The position numbers were made by a program, and so were the translations under genes. A stretch of DNA of 64,000 nt from Methylomicrobium sp051061015 (lineage in GTDB: Bacteria; Pseudomonadota; Gammaproteobacteria; Methylococcales; Methylomonadaceae): assembly GCA_051061015.1 (NCBI GenBank), contig JBPFEG010000088.1:62001-126000 (forward strand), given 5' to 3'. Positions 26,129-34,771 of the stretch are shown in pieces (position 1 is the stretch's first letter; every line of letters starts with the position of its first letter). The notes beneath the pieces were generated by a model that was given only the letters and a program-made list of their open reading frames with translations, made no database searches and was not told the origin of the DNA.

Positions 26129-27307
26129 ATGATCATCGGAAAATCGCAGGTCGTCATTCCCCGCACGATATGGACCTTGGGTTACGTGAGTCTATTCATG
26201 GATTTATCGTCGGAGCTGGTACACAGCATCTTGCCGGTCTTCCTGGTCGGCACGCTCGGCGCAAGTGCGTTGACCGTGGGTTTTATTGAAGGCGTCGCGG
26301 TCGCCGCCGCGCAAATCGTCAAAATCTTTTCCGGCGCCTTGAGCGATTTCTGGGGACATCGCAAGCGCCTGATCCTGATCGGCTATGGCCTGGCGGCATT
26401 AACCAAACCTTTATTTCCCCTGGCGAGCTCGGTCGAAACGGTTTTCACCGCGCGGTTCCTGGACCGGATCGGCAAGGGCATCCGCGGCGCGCCGCGCGAC
26501 GCATTAATCGCCGATGTCGCGCCGGAAAACATTCGCGGCGCCTGTTTCGGTCTGCGTCAGGCGATGGATACGGTGGGTGCATTTCTCGGCCCGTTGCTGG
26601 CGATGCTGCTGCTCTTTCTATATGACGACGACCTGAAGGCGGTCCTCTGGTTTGCGGTCCTGCCTGCCGCGCTGACTGTGATTCTGATCGTTATCGGCAT
26701 CCGGGAACCTAGCTCTAAGCCGGGGCAGCACCACTTTCGCTCACCGTTGCGGCTCGCTACCCTGCGGCATTTTCAGTGGCCGTATTGGCGGGTCGTCGTG
26801 ATCGGTGCAGTGTTTACGCTGGCCCGTTTCAGCGAAGCCTTTTTGGTGTTGCGCGCCCAGCAGGCGGGAATGTCTATCGCGATGATTCCCTTGGTGATGG
26901 TTATGATGAATCTGTTCTATGCATTATCTGCCTATCCTGCCGGTGCTTTGTCGGACTCGATCGACAGAAATCATGTACTCTCAATCGGCCTGTTTTTCCT
27001 GATCGCGGCCGATTTGCTGCTGGCAGGGGCAGCAACGCCGTCTGCCGTGCTGGTTGGAGCGAGTTTGTGGGGACTGCACATGGGCTTCACCGAAGGCATC
27101 CTGGCGACGCTCGTGGCCAGCACGACGCCGACGGAATTGAAAGGCTCCGCATTCGGACTTTTCAATTTCGTGAGCGGTCTGTTTGCGCTCCTGGCCAGCG
27201 TTATCGCCGGCTGGCTGTGGGACTTTCACGGCGGCTCGACAACGTTTTACGCAGGCGCCGGCTTTGCGGCGCTGGTGGTAGTCTTGACCGCCTTTGGCAG
27301 AAAATAA
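26129..27307 (+). CDS. Major facilitator superfamily transporter, substrate unknown
   Basis: The 392-residue protein has about twelve membrane helices in two halves. The MFS loop 2-3 motif appears as GALSDFWGHRKRLI (about residues 70-83), and the conserved patch RIGKGIRGAPRDALIAD (about 112-128) belongs to a branch whose cargo is poorly known. It lies 94 bases downstream of the FNR box and shares that regulatory region with the divergent mini-operon. The 87-aa Cys-rich protein follows 83 bases later on the same strand. Drug, sugar or anion export are all possible. Confidence 0.85.
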   Translation: MIIGKSQVVIPRTIWTLGYVSLFMDLSSELVHSILPVFLVGTLGASALTVGFIEGVAVAAAQIVKIFSGALSDFWGHRKRLILIGYGLAALTKPLFPLASSVETVFTARFLDRIGKGIRGAPRDALIADVAPENIRGACFGLRQAMDTVGAFLGPLLAMLLLFLYDDDLKAVLWFAVLPAALTVILIVIGIREPSSKPGQHHFRSPLRLATLRHFQWPYWRVVVIGAVFTLARFSEAFLVLRAQQAGMSIAMIPLVMVMMNLFYALSAYPAGALSDSIDRNHVLSIGLFFLIAADLLLAGAATPSAVLVGASLWGLHMGFTEGILATLVASTTPTELKGSAFGLFNFVSGLFALLASVIAGWLWDFHGGSTTFYAGAGFAALVVVLTAFGRK

Positions 27308-27390
27308 AACTGAAACAGGGTCGGACATGTCGAAAAGATTCAATATCACTCGCAGCATCCCGACCGGTCTGAATTGAAGAGGAACAAATC

Positions 27391-27654
27391 ATGCCTGAAG
27401 CCGAAGCCATTGCTCACGTACTGCAAAATTGCAGAGAACTTAGCACTTTTTGCAGCCAGAACGGCTGGATCATCAACGAGTCGATCGACTATGAAATCAT
27501 CGAGCGGCAACCGGACAGCCTGTTGATCTATGTGACTTTTCTCGAAAGCATCATGGAAGGCTCCGGCTGCCAGTGCGATCAGAAATCCTGTTATGGCCGC
27601 TTGCGGCTAAATTTGAATGAGCTGGAAGAAATCGTTGGCGTTGAACCGGCCTGA
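27391..27654 (+). CDS. Cys-rich small protein, 87 aa, unknown
   Basis: The 87-residue acidic protein has five cysteines: C14, C21 and the cluster C60, C62 and C67 in GCQCDQKSC. The cluster could bind a metal or form redox thiols. There is no signal peptide or membrane helix. A GAGGAA ribosome site lies 7 bases before the ATG. It is downstream of the MFS transporter on the same strand and converges on the broken desaturase with a 15-base gap. The family is not recognised. Confidence 0.65.
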   Translation: MPEAEAIAHVLQNCRELSTFCSQNGWIINESIDYEIIERQPDSLLIYVTFLESIMEGSGCQCDQKSCYGRLRLNLNELEEIVGVEPA

Positions 27655-27669
27655 CAGACTTCATGCGAT

Positions 27670-28750
27670 TCAAGCGTCCGCCGCCGACAGATTCGTCAGC
27701 CTGGGCAGGCTTTTGATCGAGCGGAAACTGACCAGTTTCTGTTTCTGTTCGTCCCAAAGATTCAGCCACAGCGATTTAAGGCTCTTGCGTATCGTTAGCG
27801 GCGTTACTGCCTGCAAGGCCGACATTTCGTTGTAGCAGCGCTGCAGGTTATAGTTCGGAATATTGGCCCTGACGTGATGAATATGGTGTAAACCGATATT
27901 GCCGACTATCCATTGCAACACTTTCGGCAGTTTGTAATACGAACTGCCTTCCAGGCCTGAATTTGTCAAATTCCAGCTTCGTTGCCGCGCCCAATAGACA
28001 TCCTCGTACTGATGCTGAACATAGAACAGCCACATGCCTGCGCTCGCCGCCATGATGATGATCGGCAACTGGATCAGCAGATAATTTTTAAATCCAAGCG
28101 TCAGGCTCATCACAACAATAAGCGCGAGAATCGCCAGATTGGTGTAAATGACGCTGTTACGCTCGCGTTTTCTGGCCCCCTGGCTGGGAAAGCGCTGGAT
28201 GATCAAAAACAGCACCAGCGGAATAATGGAGAATAACAGCAAGGGATTACGAAACGCGTGATAAACCAGGCGTTTGAACCGGGAGGCGGACAGGTATTCA
28301 TCGACCGTAAGCGTCCAGATGTCGCCAGTGCCGCGACGGTCCAGATTGCCCGAGGCGGCATGATGTGACATGCGTGCGTTTCCAGTCCTCATACGCGGTA
28401 AAGGTCAGGATGCCGGAAATATAGCCCAGTATCCGGTTGGCCGAACGCGAAGGAAAAAAGGCGCCGTGGCAGCAATCATGGAACAGGATGAAGATGCGCA
28501 CCAGAAATCCGGCGGCCGGCACCGCCAATAGCAGGGTCGTCCAGACGGGAAACTCATACAGCACGGTTACAATCATCAGTGCCCATAGCCCTAAATAAGG
28601 CAGAAAAGTGTTGGCGATTTGCCCGAACGCCTTACGATAATCGGGCTGCGCATATTTCGAGACGGCCTGGATCAACTCATCGCGAAGGATTTGGATATTT
28701 TCGCGCGATCGGTGCGGCAACATTTCGGGGGAGATAACTTTGTTTGACAT
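27670..28750 (-). pseudogene. Fatty acid desaturase, frameshifted in the second histidine box
   Basis: Two overlapping minus-strand frames (28750-28298 and 28392-27670) together make one membrane fatty acid desaturase of about 360 residues. The first frame has box 1, HDCCHG, in FILFHDCCHGAFFPS and reaches EDWKRTH. The second resumes with HHAASGNLDRRGTGDIW and carries box 3, HHIHH, in NIGLHHIHHVRANIPNYNL. Box 2 should read H-x2-HH, but only 4 bases separate the H and HH codons, so 2 bases are missing at about 28362-28372. As written the protein cannot assemble its di-iron site. It may be a recent pseudogene, a phase-variable site or a sequencing error. The family inserts a double bond into acyl chains, adjusting membrane fluidity. 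Confidence 0.85.
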
Positions 28751-29007
28751 AACCTATTTAATGCAATAAAAATGAAGAGGAACCGGACAAGGCTTTGCCT
28801 TTCCCATTGGATCGCCGCGGCATCGAAGCCATCAATGGAAACATCGGTAGATGAGGGGCAAACAACAAGCTTTGGAATCCTGCTAACGAAGTGGATAAAA
28901 CATGACCGCAATCCGGTCAATCGATCGTTAATAGAGTAGGCGGGAAATGAACGAGGAATTTCAGGCGATGCACTCTCGTTATTCGGCCGGAAAGCCGGAA
29001 TAACGCA

Positions 29008-29041
29008 ACGGCCGCTTCCGTTCGGATAGCGGCCGTGTTTT
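29008..29041 (+). terminator. Rho-independent terminator-like hairpin
   Basis: ACGGCCGCT and AGCGGCCGT form a perfect 9-base G+C-rich stem with an 11-base loop, followed by GTTTT. On the plus strand it lies 4 bases after an 18-codon frame (28947-29003, MNEEFQAMHSRYSAGKPE). No larger plus-strand gene precedes it, so it may end a short RNA or a decayed gene. The gap 28751-29138 otherwise holds nothing recognisable. Confidence 0.6.
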
Positions 29042-29138
29042 CAATAACTGTACAGTTAGTTTGCCAAACGCGTGTGAAAGTTTACTCAACACGCCATACT
29101 TCAAATCCAACCCGAAACACCGGAGAAGCGAGCCCAGC

Positions 29139-29447
29139 ATGATTCAGTTCCGGCATCAACTAAAAACGAAAAGGCGGTTTCGGAGATTTGCCGACTTGTT
29201 TCACGACCTCTTATTGATACGTAATTCCGTTTCACTGAAACACAATGAAACAAATTCCGCCGCAGTCTATACGTCACATAATTTGCCGTTGTTAAAGTCC
29301 GAACTCAAAATTAATCCCTATTCCCGTCAACAAGTTAAACCCGACAGTCGACTTTTTGCCGAAATTGCCGAACGATTTCAAAGCAGCATTTTAAATGATT
29401 TTATGCCTGGCACACGGCTTGCTCTGTATCAAGCATTGCTCATTTAA
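29139..29447 (+). CDS. Hypothetical protein, 102 aa
   Basis: The frame from ATG 29139 gives 102 residues beginning MIQFRHQLKTKRRFRRFADL. It is basic at the start, with no signal peptide, cysteine motif or recognised domain. A GGAG lies rather far upstream (about 13 bases). Its end is 40 bases before the persulfide dioxygenase start, so it could be the first gene of that operon or a non-coding leader. Evidence for coding is modest. Confidence 0.3.
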   Translation: MIQFRHQLKTKRRFRRFADLFHDLLLIRNSVSLKHNETNSAAVYTSHNLPLLKSELKINPYSRQQVKPDSRLFAEIAERFQSSILNDFMPGTRLALYQALLI

Positions 29448-29487
29448 ATAATCATCAGTGGCATTACCAAAAAAGAGGAGAGACAAA

Positions 29488-30576
29488 ATGATTTTCAAAC
29501 AATTATTCGACCCCGAAACCTGGACTTATACCTATTTCATCGCCGATACGGACGCAAAGGAAGCGGTGTTGATCGATCCGGTCAAGTCGCACATCGATGA
29601 ATACGTCGCCCTGCTCGACGAACACGGCCTGAAGCTGAAATATACCCTTGAAACCCATGTGCATGCGGACCACATCACCGCCAGCGGCCTGCTCAGGCAG
29701 AAACTCGGCGCAGAAACCGGCGTCGGCCAATTATGCGGCGCGATCGGCGCAGACTTGCAGTTACAGGACGGCGACGTGCTGGAGTTCGGCAAGGGCGAAA
29801 AAATCAAGGTGCTCGCGACGCCCGGCCACACCCAAGGCAGCGTCTCATTCCTGTGGCGGGATCGGGTGTTTACCGGCGACTCGCTGTTCATCGGCGGCTG
29901 CGGACGCACCGATTTTCAAAGCGGCAATGCGGGCGCGCTGTACGACTGTATTACCCAAAAGCTGTTTACCTTGCCCGACGAAACGCTGGTTTATCCGGGC
30001 CATGATTATCAACAGCGCTGGGTCAGCAGCATCATGCAGGAACGCACCACGAATCCGCGCCTGGCCGGTAAAACCCGCGAAGAATTTATCGAGATCATGA
30101 ACAACCTGAATCTGCCGAAACCCCGCCTGATTGACGAAGCGGTGCCGGCCAACCGTTACTGTGGCCTTGATGAAGACGAACGGCAGGACGCGGTAGCGCA
30201 GCGCGAAACGACACGTCCGGAACGGACCACGACCACCGCGCAGGATTTGGTCACAGCAGCCAAACAGCAAATTACCGAAATCGGCGTCGACAAGGCCAAG
30301 CAGTTGTTGAGCCAGAACGACATTACCGTGGTCGACGTGCGCGAAGAGAGTGAATATGCGGCAGGCCATATCGACAATGCGCTGCCGATTCCGCGCGGCG
30401 TACTGGAATTCAAAGTCGGCACCACGCCAGAACTCGCCGATAAGTCAAAAACAGTTGTGGTGTACTGCCGGACCGGCGGACGCGCGGCACTGGCGGCGCA
30501 AGCCCTGCAAACCTTGGGCTACCAGAATGTCTTGTCGATTGCTGGCGGTTATGAAGCCTGGCAAAAAAGCCATTGA
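29488..30576 (+). CDS. Persulfide dioxygenase-rhodanese fusion protein
   Basis: The 362-residue protein joins an ETHE1-type metallo-beta-lactamase-fold domain (1-230) to a rhodanese domain (about 255-362). The iron ligands are in THVHADH (H57, H59, D61, H62), TPGHTQ (H114), FTGDS (D131) and YPGHDY (H172). The rhodanese cysteine is C327 in YCRTGGRA. ETHE1 oxidises glutathione persulfide to sulfite, and rhodanese can move sulfane sulfur to or from glutathione or thiosulfate. The start at 29488 has AGAGGAGAG 6 bases upstream. The next gene is a sulfide:quinone reductase that would supply the persulfide. Confidence 0.92.
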   Translation: MIFKQLFDPETWTYTYFIADTDAKEAVLIDPVKSHIDEYVALLDEHGLKLKYTLETHVHADHITASGLLRQKLGAETGVGQLCGAIGADLQLQDGDVLEFGKGEKIKVLATPGHTQGSVSFLWRDRVFTGDSLFIGGCGRTDFQSGNAGALYDCITQKLFTLPDETLVYPGHDYQQRWVSSIMQERTTNPRLAGKTREEFIEIMNNLNLPKPRLIDEAVPANRYCGLDEDERQDAVAQRETTRPERTTTTAQDLVTAAKQQITEIGVDKAKQLLSQNDITVVDVREESEYAAGHIDNALPIPRGVLEFKVGTTPELADKSKTVVVYCRTGGRAALAAQALQTLGYQNVLSIAGGYEAWQKSH

Positions 30577-30630
30577 TAAGGCAAAACCGGGCTGCCGGTT
30601 GACTTAAGCCGAATTTAGCGTAAAAAGTGA

Positions 30631-30667
30631 TGCCGGGCGAAGCGACCCATCGGTTGGCTGCCCGGCA
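30631..30667. repeat. Inverted repeat between persulfide dioxygenase and SQR
   Basis: TGCCGGGC and GCCCGGCA form perfect 8-base arms around a 21-base loop in the 159-base gap. There is no U-tract. A smaller AACCGG/CCGGTT hairpin sits just before it at 30585-30600. They may stabilise or partly end the upstream message. Confidence 0.45.
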
Positions 30668-30735
30668 AAGACATTAACACCTGCATTTAGAAAAGGGCTG
30701 CGCCCTAATGATAAGAAAATCCTAGAGGAGACTTT

Positions 30736-31986
30736 ATGCCACAACATCACACCCTTCTGATCGTCGGCGGCGGCGCTGCCGGCGTATCGGTTGCGAACAA
30801 CATGCTTCGGCAAAATGCGTCGATCGACATCGGCCTGATCGAGCCTGCCGAAAAACATTATTATCAGCCCGGCTTCACGATCATCGGCGGCGGCGAATAC
30901 ACCCTGAAACAGGCCACCCGCAATGAAGCTGATCTGATCAATCCGAAAGTCAACTGGATCAAGGATTATGCCGAAAGCTTCCAGCCGGAACAGAACACCG
31001 TCACGCTGCGCTCGGGCGACACGATCACTTACGATTACCTGGTCGTCTGCCCCGGTCTGCAGCTGGACTGGGACAAGATCAAAGGGCTGAAAGAGACGCT
31101 TAACAAAAACAATGTTTGCAGCAATTACTCCCCGGACACCTGCGAATATACCTGGGAATGCATTCAAAATATCCAGTCGGGGATAGCCTTATTCACACAG
31201 CCGACCATGCCGATCAAATGCGCCGGCGCGCCGCAAAAAATCATGTATCTGGCAGCGGACCGTTTCCGGAAGAAGGGCATCCTCGACAAATTTACGATCG
31301 AATTCTGCAACGCCGGCCCTGCGATGTTCGGGATCCCGTTTTTCGCGAAGGCATTAGATAAAGTCGCCACCGGCTACGGGGTGATAAAGTCTTTCGGCCA
31401 TAATCTGGTTGAAATTGACGGCCCGAACAAGACCGCAATCTTCGAAACGACCGACAGCGCCGGCAATAAGCAGCGGGTCGAGAAAAAATTCGACATGATC
31501 CATGTGACGCCGCCGCAAAGCGCTCCGGATTTCATCAAAAAAAGCCCGCTCGCGAACGCGGCCGGCTGGGTCGATGTGAATGAAAACAGCCTTCAGCACA
31601 CCAAATATCCGAACATTTTCGGCTTGGGTGATGCCACGACGACCTCGAACGCGAAAACCGCTGCGGCAATCCGCAAACAGGTACCGGTTGTGGTCGATAA
31701 CATTCTGTATCTGATAAAGAGCAAACAAGTCGAAGGCAAATACGACGGCTACGGCTCCTGCCCGCTGACAACCTCGCTGAGCACGGTGATGCTGGCCGAG
31801 TTTTCCTACGGCGGCAAGGTAACACCGTCGTTTCCGCTCCTGGATCCGCGTAAAAACCGCTGGATCTGGTGGTGGGGAAAGAAGGTCGGGTTCCCCTGGA
31901 TGTACTGGCATTTGATGTTGAAAGGCTATCGGATCGATATTCCTCATCGCGAAAGCTACGCGGAAAAATTTTTGAAGGAAGAATAA
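30736..31986 (+). CDS. sqr: Sulfide:quinone oxidoreductase, type II (SQOR-like)
   Basis: The 416-residue flavoprotein starts with the FAD-binding TLLIVGGGAAGVSVANNML. The two redox cysteines of mitochondrial-type SQR are both present: C162 in IKCAGAPQKIMYL and C342 in YGSCPLTTSL. The C-terminal part (WIWWWGKKVGFPWMYWHLM) fits membrane-surface attachment near quinone. The enzyme oxidises sulfide, passes electrons to quinone and gives the sulfane sulfur to glutathione or another acceptor. GAGGAGAC precedes the ATG. It lies downstream of the persulfide dioxygenase, an arrangement typical of heterotrophic sulfide detoxification. Confidence 0.93.
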   Translation: MPQHHTLLIVGGGAAGVSVANNMLRQNASIDIGLIEPAEKHYYQPGFTIIGGGEYTLKQATRNEADLINPKVNWIKDYAESFQPEQNTVTLRSGDTITYDYLVVCPGLQLDWDKIKGLKETLNKNNVCSNYSPDTCEYTWECIQNIQSGIALFTQPTMPIKCAGAPQKIMYLAADRFRKKGILDKFTIEFCNAGPAMFGIPFFAKALDKVATGYGVIKSFGHNLVEIDGPNKTAIFETTDSAGNKQRVEKKFDMIHVTPPQSAPDFIKKSPLANAAGWVDVNENSLQHTKYPNIFGLGDATTTSNAKTAAAIRKQVPVVVDNILYLIKSKQVEGKYDGYGSCPLTTSLSTVMLAEFSYGGKVTPSFPLLDPRKNRWIWWWGKKVGFPWMYWHLMLKGYRIDIPHRESYAEKFLKEE

Positions 31987-32033
31987 GTCGGCTCGGTGAT
32001 GCGTTAGGCTTATTCGCCTTACATGCCGGATAT

Positions 32034-32058
32034 CATTCCCATGCTTTGCGTGGGAATG
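32034..32058. repeat. Palindromic repeat between sqr and the SulP gene
   Basis: CATTCCCA, TGCTTTGCG, TGGGAATG: perfect 8-base arms around 9 bases. Palindromes with a TTCCCA...TGGGAA core are common dispersed repeats in gammaproteobacterial genomes. No second copy is seen here. The rest of the gap 31987-32247 has no convincing gene; the open frame running into the SulP gene through this repeat is not credible as protein. Confidence 0.55.
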
Positions 32059-32247
32059 CGGTTCGCACCGCTCAAACGGTCGCTTTGCAGAGCATCAAGA
32101 TCTTTCCTGGCAAATTTTTATCCGCTCCGTTTAATTTTTTTGAATACGCTTCGCGAGCTTAGCCGCTTGCACAGCCGCAGTCATTTTAAAAATCGTTTTT
32201 TTCTGGCTGAGATCGCGTTTATATTTTCACTCACTCAATTGCTTTCA

Positions 32248-33951
32248 ATGCGCCTGACTGACTTTCTGCCTTTTATCGGTTGGCTCAAAACCTATTCGCG
32301 GAATGATTTCCAGGGCGATCTATTCGCCAGCGCGATCACGGCGATTCTGCTCGTGCCGCAAGGCATCGCTTATGCGCTGCTGGCAGGGATTCCGCCGCAG
32401 TTAGGTTTATATGCCAGTATCCTGCCGCCGATGTTGTACGCCCTGTTCGGCACCAGCAAAACCCTGTCGGTGGGCCCGGTCTCGATCGCCGCGGTGATGA
32501 TTGCCAGCGCATTAAATGCCCCTGAGGTCAGCGCCTTGCAGCAGCCGGTGGAGAGCGCGGTGATCTTGGCCGCAGAAACAGGCATGATCATGCTGCTGAT
32601 GGCGTTATTACGCATGGGAGGACTGGTCAATTTCATCAGCCATCCGGTACTGACCGGCTTTACCAGCGGCGCGTCGATCTTAATCGTCTTCAGCCAGTTG
32701 CCGCCGCTGCTCGGCCTGGCGAAATTTTCCTGCACGAACAGCATGAGTTGTTATACGAACGCTGTGCGAACAGTGAATCCCGCAACCCTGATGACCGGAT
32801 TGGGGGCAGTTTTGTTGTTAGCCCTGTTCGGCAAGCCGCTCACCGATTGGCTTAAGAAAACCGCCCTGAAATCCGCCTGGATTACCGCTATTAGCAAATG
32901 CGGACCCTTGCTGGCTGTCGCGTTGGGAGCGGCTGCAGTCAATCAGTTCGATCTCGATGACGCTTACCGAGTCGCAACGGTCGGCCCAATTCCGGCAGGA
33001 CTGCCGGAGTTACGCTTCGATACGATCGATTACGCCCATTGGCGGCTCCTGCTTCCCTATGCAGCCCTGATCGCGCTGATTGCTTATGTCGAAAGCGTCG
33101 CGATTGCGAAGGCGATAGCCAACCTCAAAGGCGAAAAGATACACCCGAACAACGAGCTGCTCGGCCTCGGCGCGGCCAATATCGCTTCGGCGTTGTCCGG
33201 CGGCATGGCCGTGGCCGGAGGCTTCAGTCGTACGATGGTCAATTTTTCGGCCGGCGCCCGCACTCAAATGGCGATGCTGATGGCCGCCATTTTCGTTGCC
33301 CTGGCTTTAATGTTTTTTACCCCTCATTTTGCCGCGATACCGAAAGCGGTGCTGGCCGCGATCATCCTGGTCGCGATTACGCCATTGATTCGACTGAAGA
33401 ATATCGTCGATACCTGGCGCTACGACGCCAGTGACGGCATTGCCGAAGGCGTCACTTTACTCGGTGTACTGGTGCTTGGCATCGAAGAAGGCATCACGCT
33501 CGGGATCATTTTGACGCTGATCAGCTATCTCAGAATTACCAGCCATCCACACATCGCGGTGGTCGGGCGGATACAGGGCACCGAACATTTCCGCAACATC
33601 AAGCGCCATGAGGTGAAAACCTGGCGGCATCTGCTCCTGCTTCGCGTCGATGAAAACCTTACCTTCGCCAACGTAAACTATGTCGAGGAATTCATTACCG
33701 ACCAATTGCAACGTCAACCGGATATCAGGCATGTGGTGCTGATCTTCGCCTCGGTCAGCTATATCGACAGTACCGCGCTCGAAGTCATCGAATGCCTGAA
33801 CGATACGCTGAGAAACCTGAATATCACGCTGCACCTCTCCGAAGCCAAAGGTCCGGTACTCGATAAATTGCAGAAGACTGATTTTTTCAGCCATCTTACC
33901 CCCGGCAAGGTCTTTTTTCGGACCCAGGATGCGGTCAATGAACTGACTTGA
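32248..33951 (+). CDS. SulP-family anion transporter with STAS domain
   Basis: The 567-residue protein has about 10-14 membrane helices and the SulP signature LLVPQGIAYALLAGIPPQLGLY near residues 35-56. A cytoplasmic STAS domain forms the last 120 residues (VVLIFASVSYIDSTALEVIE). The start at 32248 (MRLTDFLPFIGWL) matches relatives; no strong ribosome site is seen. SulP members carry sulfate, bicarbonate or other anions. Its place after sqr suggests export of sulfate or sulfite made from sulfide, or uptake of a sulfur anion; this is inference from position. Confidence 0.88.
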   Translation: MRLTDFLPFIGWLKTYSRNDFQGDLFASAITAILLVPQGIAYALLAGIPPQLGLYASILPPMLYALFGTSKTLSVGPVSIAAVMIASALNAPEVSALQQPVESAVILAAETGMIMLLMALLRMGGLVNFISHPVLTGFTSGASILIVFSQLPPLLGLAKFSCTNSMSCYTNAVRTVNPATLMTGLGAVLLLALFGKPLTDWLKKTALKSAWITAISKCGPLLAVALGAAAVNQFDLDDAYRVATVGPIPAGLPELRFDTIDYAHWRLLLPYAALIALIAYVESVAIAKAIANLKGEKIHPNNELLGLGAANIASALSGGMAVAGGFSRTMVNFSAGARTQMAMLMAAIFVALALMFFTPHFAAIPKAVLAAIILVAITPLIRLKNIVDTWRYDASDGIAEGVTLLGVLVLGIEEGITLGIILTLISYLRITSHPHIAVVGRIQGTEHFRNIKRHEVKTWRHLLLLRVDENLTFANVNYVEEFITDQLQRQPDIRHVVLIFASVSYIDSTALEVIECLNDTLRNLNITLHLSEAKGPVLDKLQKTDFFSHLTPGKVFFRTQDAVNELT

Positions 33952-34057
33952 CTGTTTCAAGCCGCCAATTTGTTGATTGATTTTTTAATAGTGGCATTGC
34001 AGAAATACGTCCCTGTACTAGGCTTGATTTGTCCCGTCCTATATTTCGGAGGCCAGT

Positions 34058-34615
34058 ATGGAACCCAGAGAATTCAAAGATTTTTATGAAATTCTTGAAA
34101 TCAGCCCAAACGCGAACAGCGATACGATAGATCGAGTATTTCGTTATCTGGCGCAACGCTATCATCCCGATATTCAAGACACCGGCGACAGCCATCGATT
34201 TGCCGACATCGTTCAAGCCCACGAAACGTTAAGAGATCCGGAACAGAGGGCTCGATACGATTTCGAATACAAAAAAAACAGCACTCAGCACTATTCTCCG
34301 CAACCAAAGGCGGACCAGGACCCTCACGCGCTTTACGAGGACGGGATGATCCAGGAGAAACTGTTGATGCTGCTGTATGTCAAGCGCCGTCGCAGCATGA
34401 ATAATCCCGGCCTCGGTAATCTCGAGCTGGAGCGATTATCCGGTTGTCCACGCGAGCATCTGGAATTTCATCTCTGGTATCTGAAGGAAAAAGGCTGGAT
34501 ATGTCGGCTGGAAAACGGCCTGCTGTCGATTACCGTTAATGGTGTCGATCGTTCAAATCGGGAGCCTACGCACAACAGAAGCGCAAAACTTCTGACTGTC
34601 CAACACGGTTATTAA
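34058..34615 (+). CDS. J-domain/winged-helix-like protein, copy 1
   Basis: The 185-residue protein has an N-terminal DnaJ domain (about 7-70; EILEISPNANSDTIDRVFRY and the HPD motif at 36-38 in RYHPDIQD). A 25-residue linker leads to a C-terminal part (about 93-165) of winged-helix-like pattern with EFHLWYLKEKGWICRLENG. The HPD motif implies it can stimulate an Hsp70 ATPase. GGAGG precedes the ATG by 6 bases. The next gene is a paralogue with the same layout. No published function is recalled for this architecture. Confidence 0.82.
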   Translation: MEPREFKDFYEILEISPNANSDTIDRVFRYLAQRYHPDIQDTGDSHRFADIVQAHETLRDPEQRARYDFEYKKNSTQHYSPQPKADQDPHALYEDGMIQEKLLMLLYVKRRRSMNNPGLGNLELERLSGCPREHLEFHLWYLKEKGWICRLENGLLSITVNGVDRSNREPTHNRSAKLLTVQHGY

Positions 34616-34771
34616 AAATCCATCCGGAGGCCAATCAGAACCCGCGCTTTCGTGCTCACCTAAGTTGAATTTGGCGACCTAAGAATTTGCGTTAGGCTAA
34701 CAAAAATGCTACGCTTTTTGATACAGAACCTCTAGCATTCATGACCAAAACCGAATTTGCATAGCCATTTT

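Noticed and set aside
32023..32247. 75-residue N-terminal extension of the SulP transporter
   Set aside because: It runs through a palindromic repeat and reads unlike any SulP N terminus; the ATG at 32248 fits the family.
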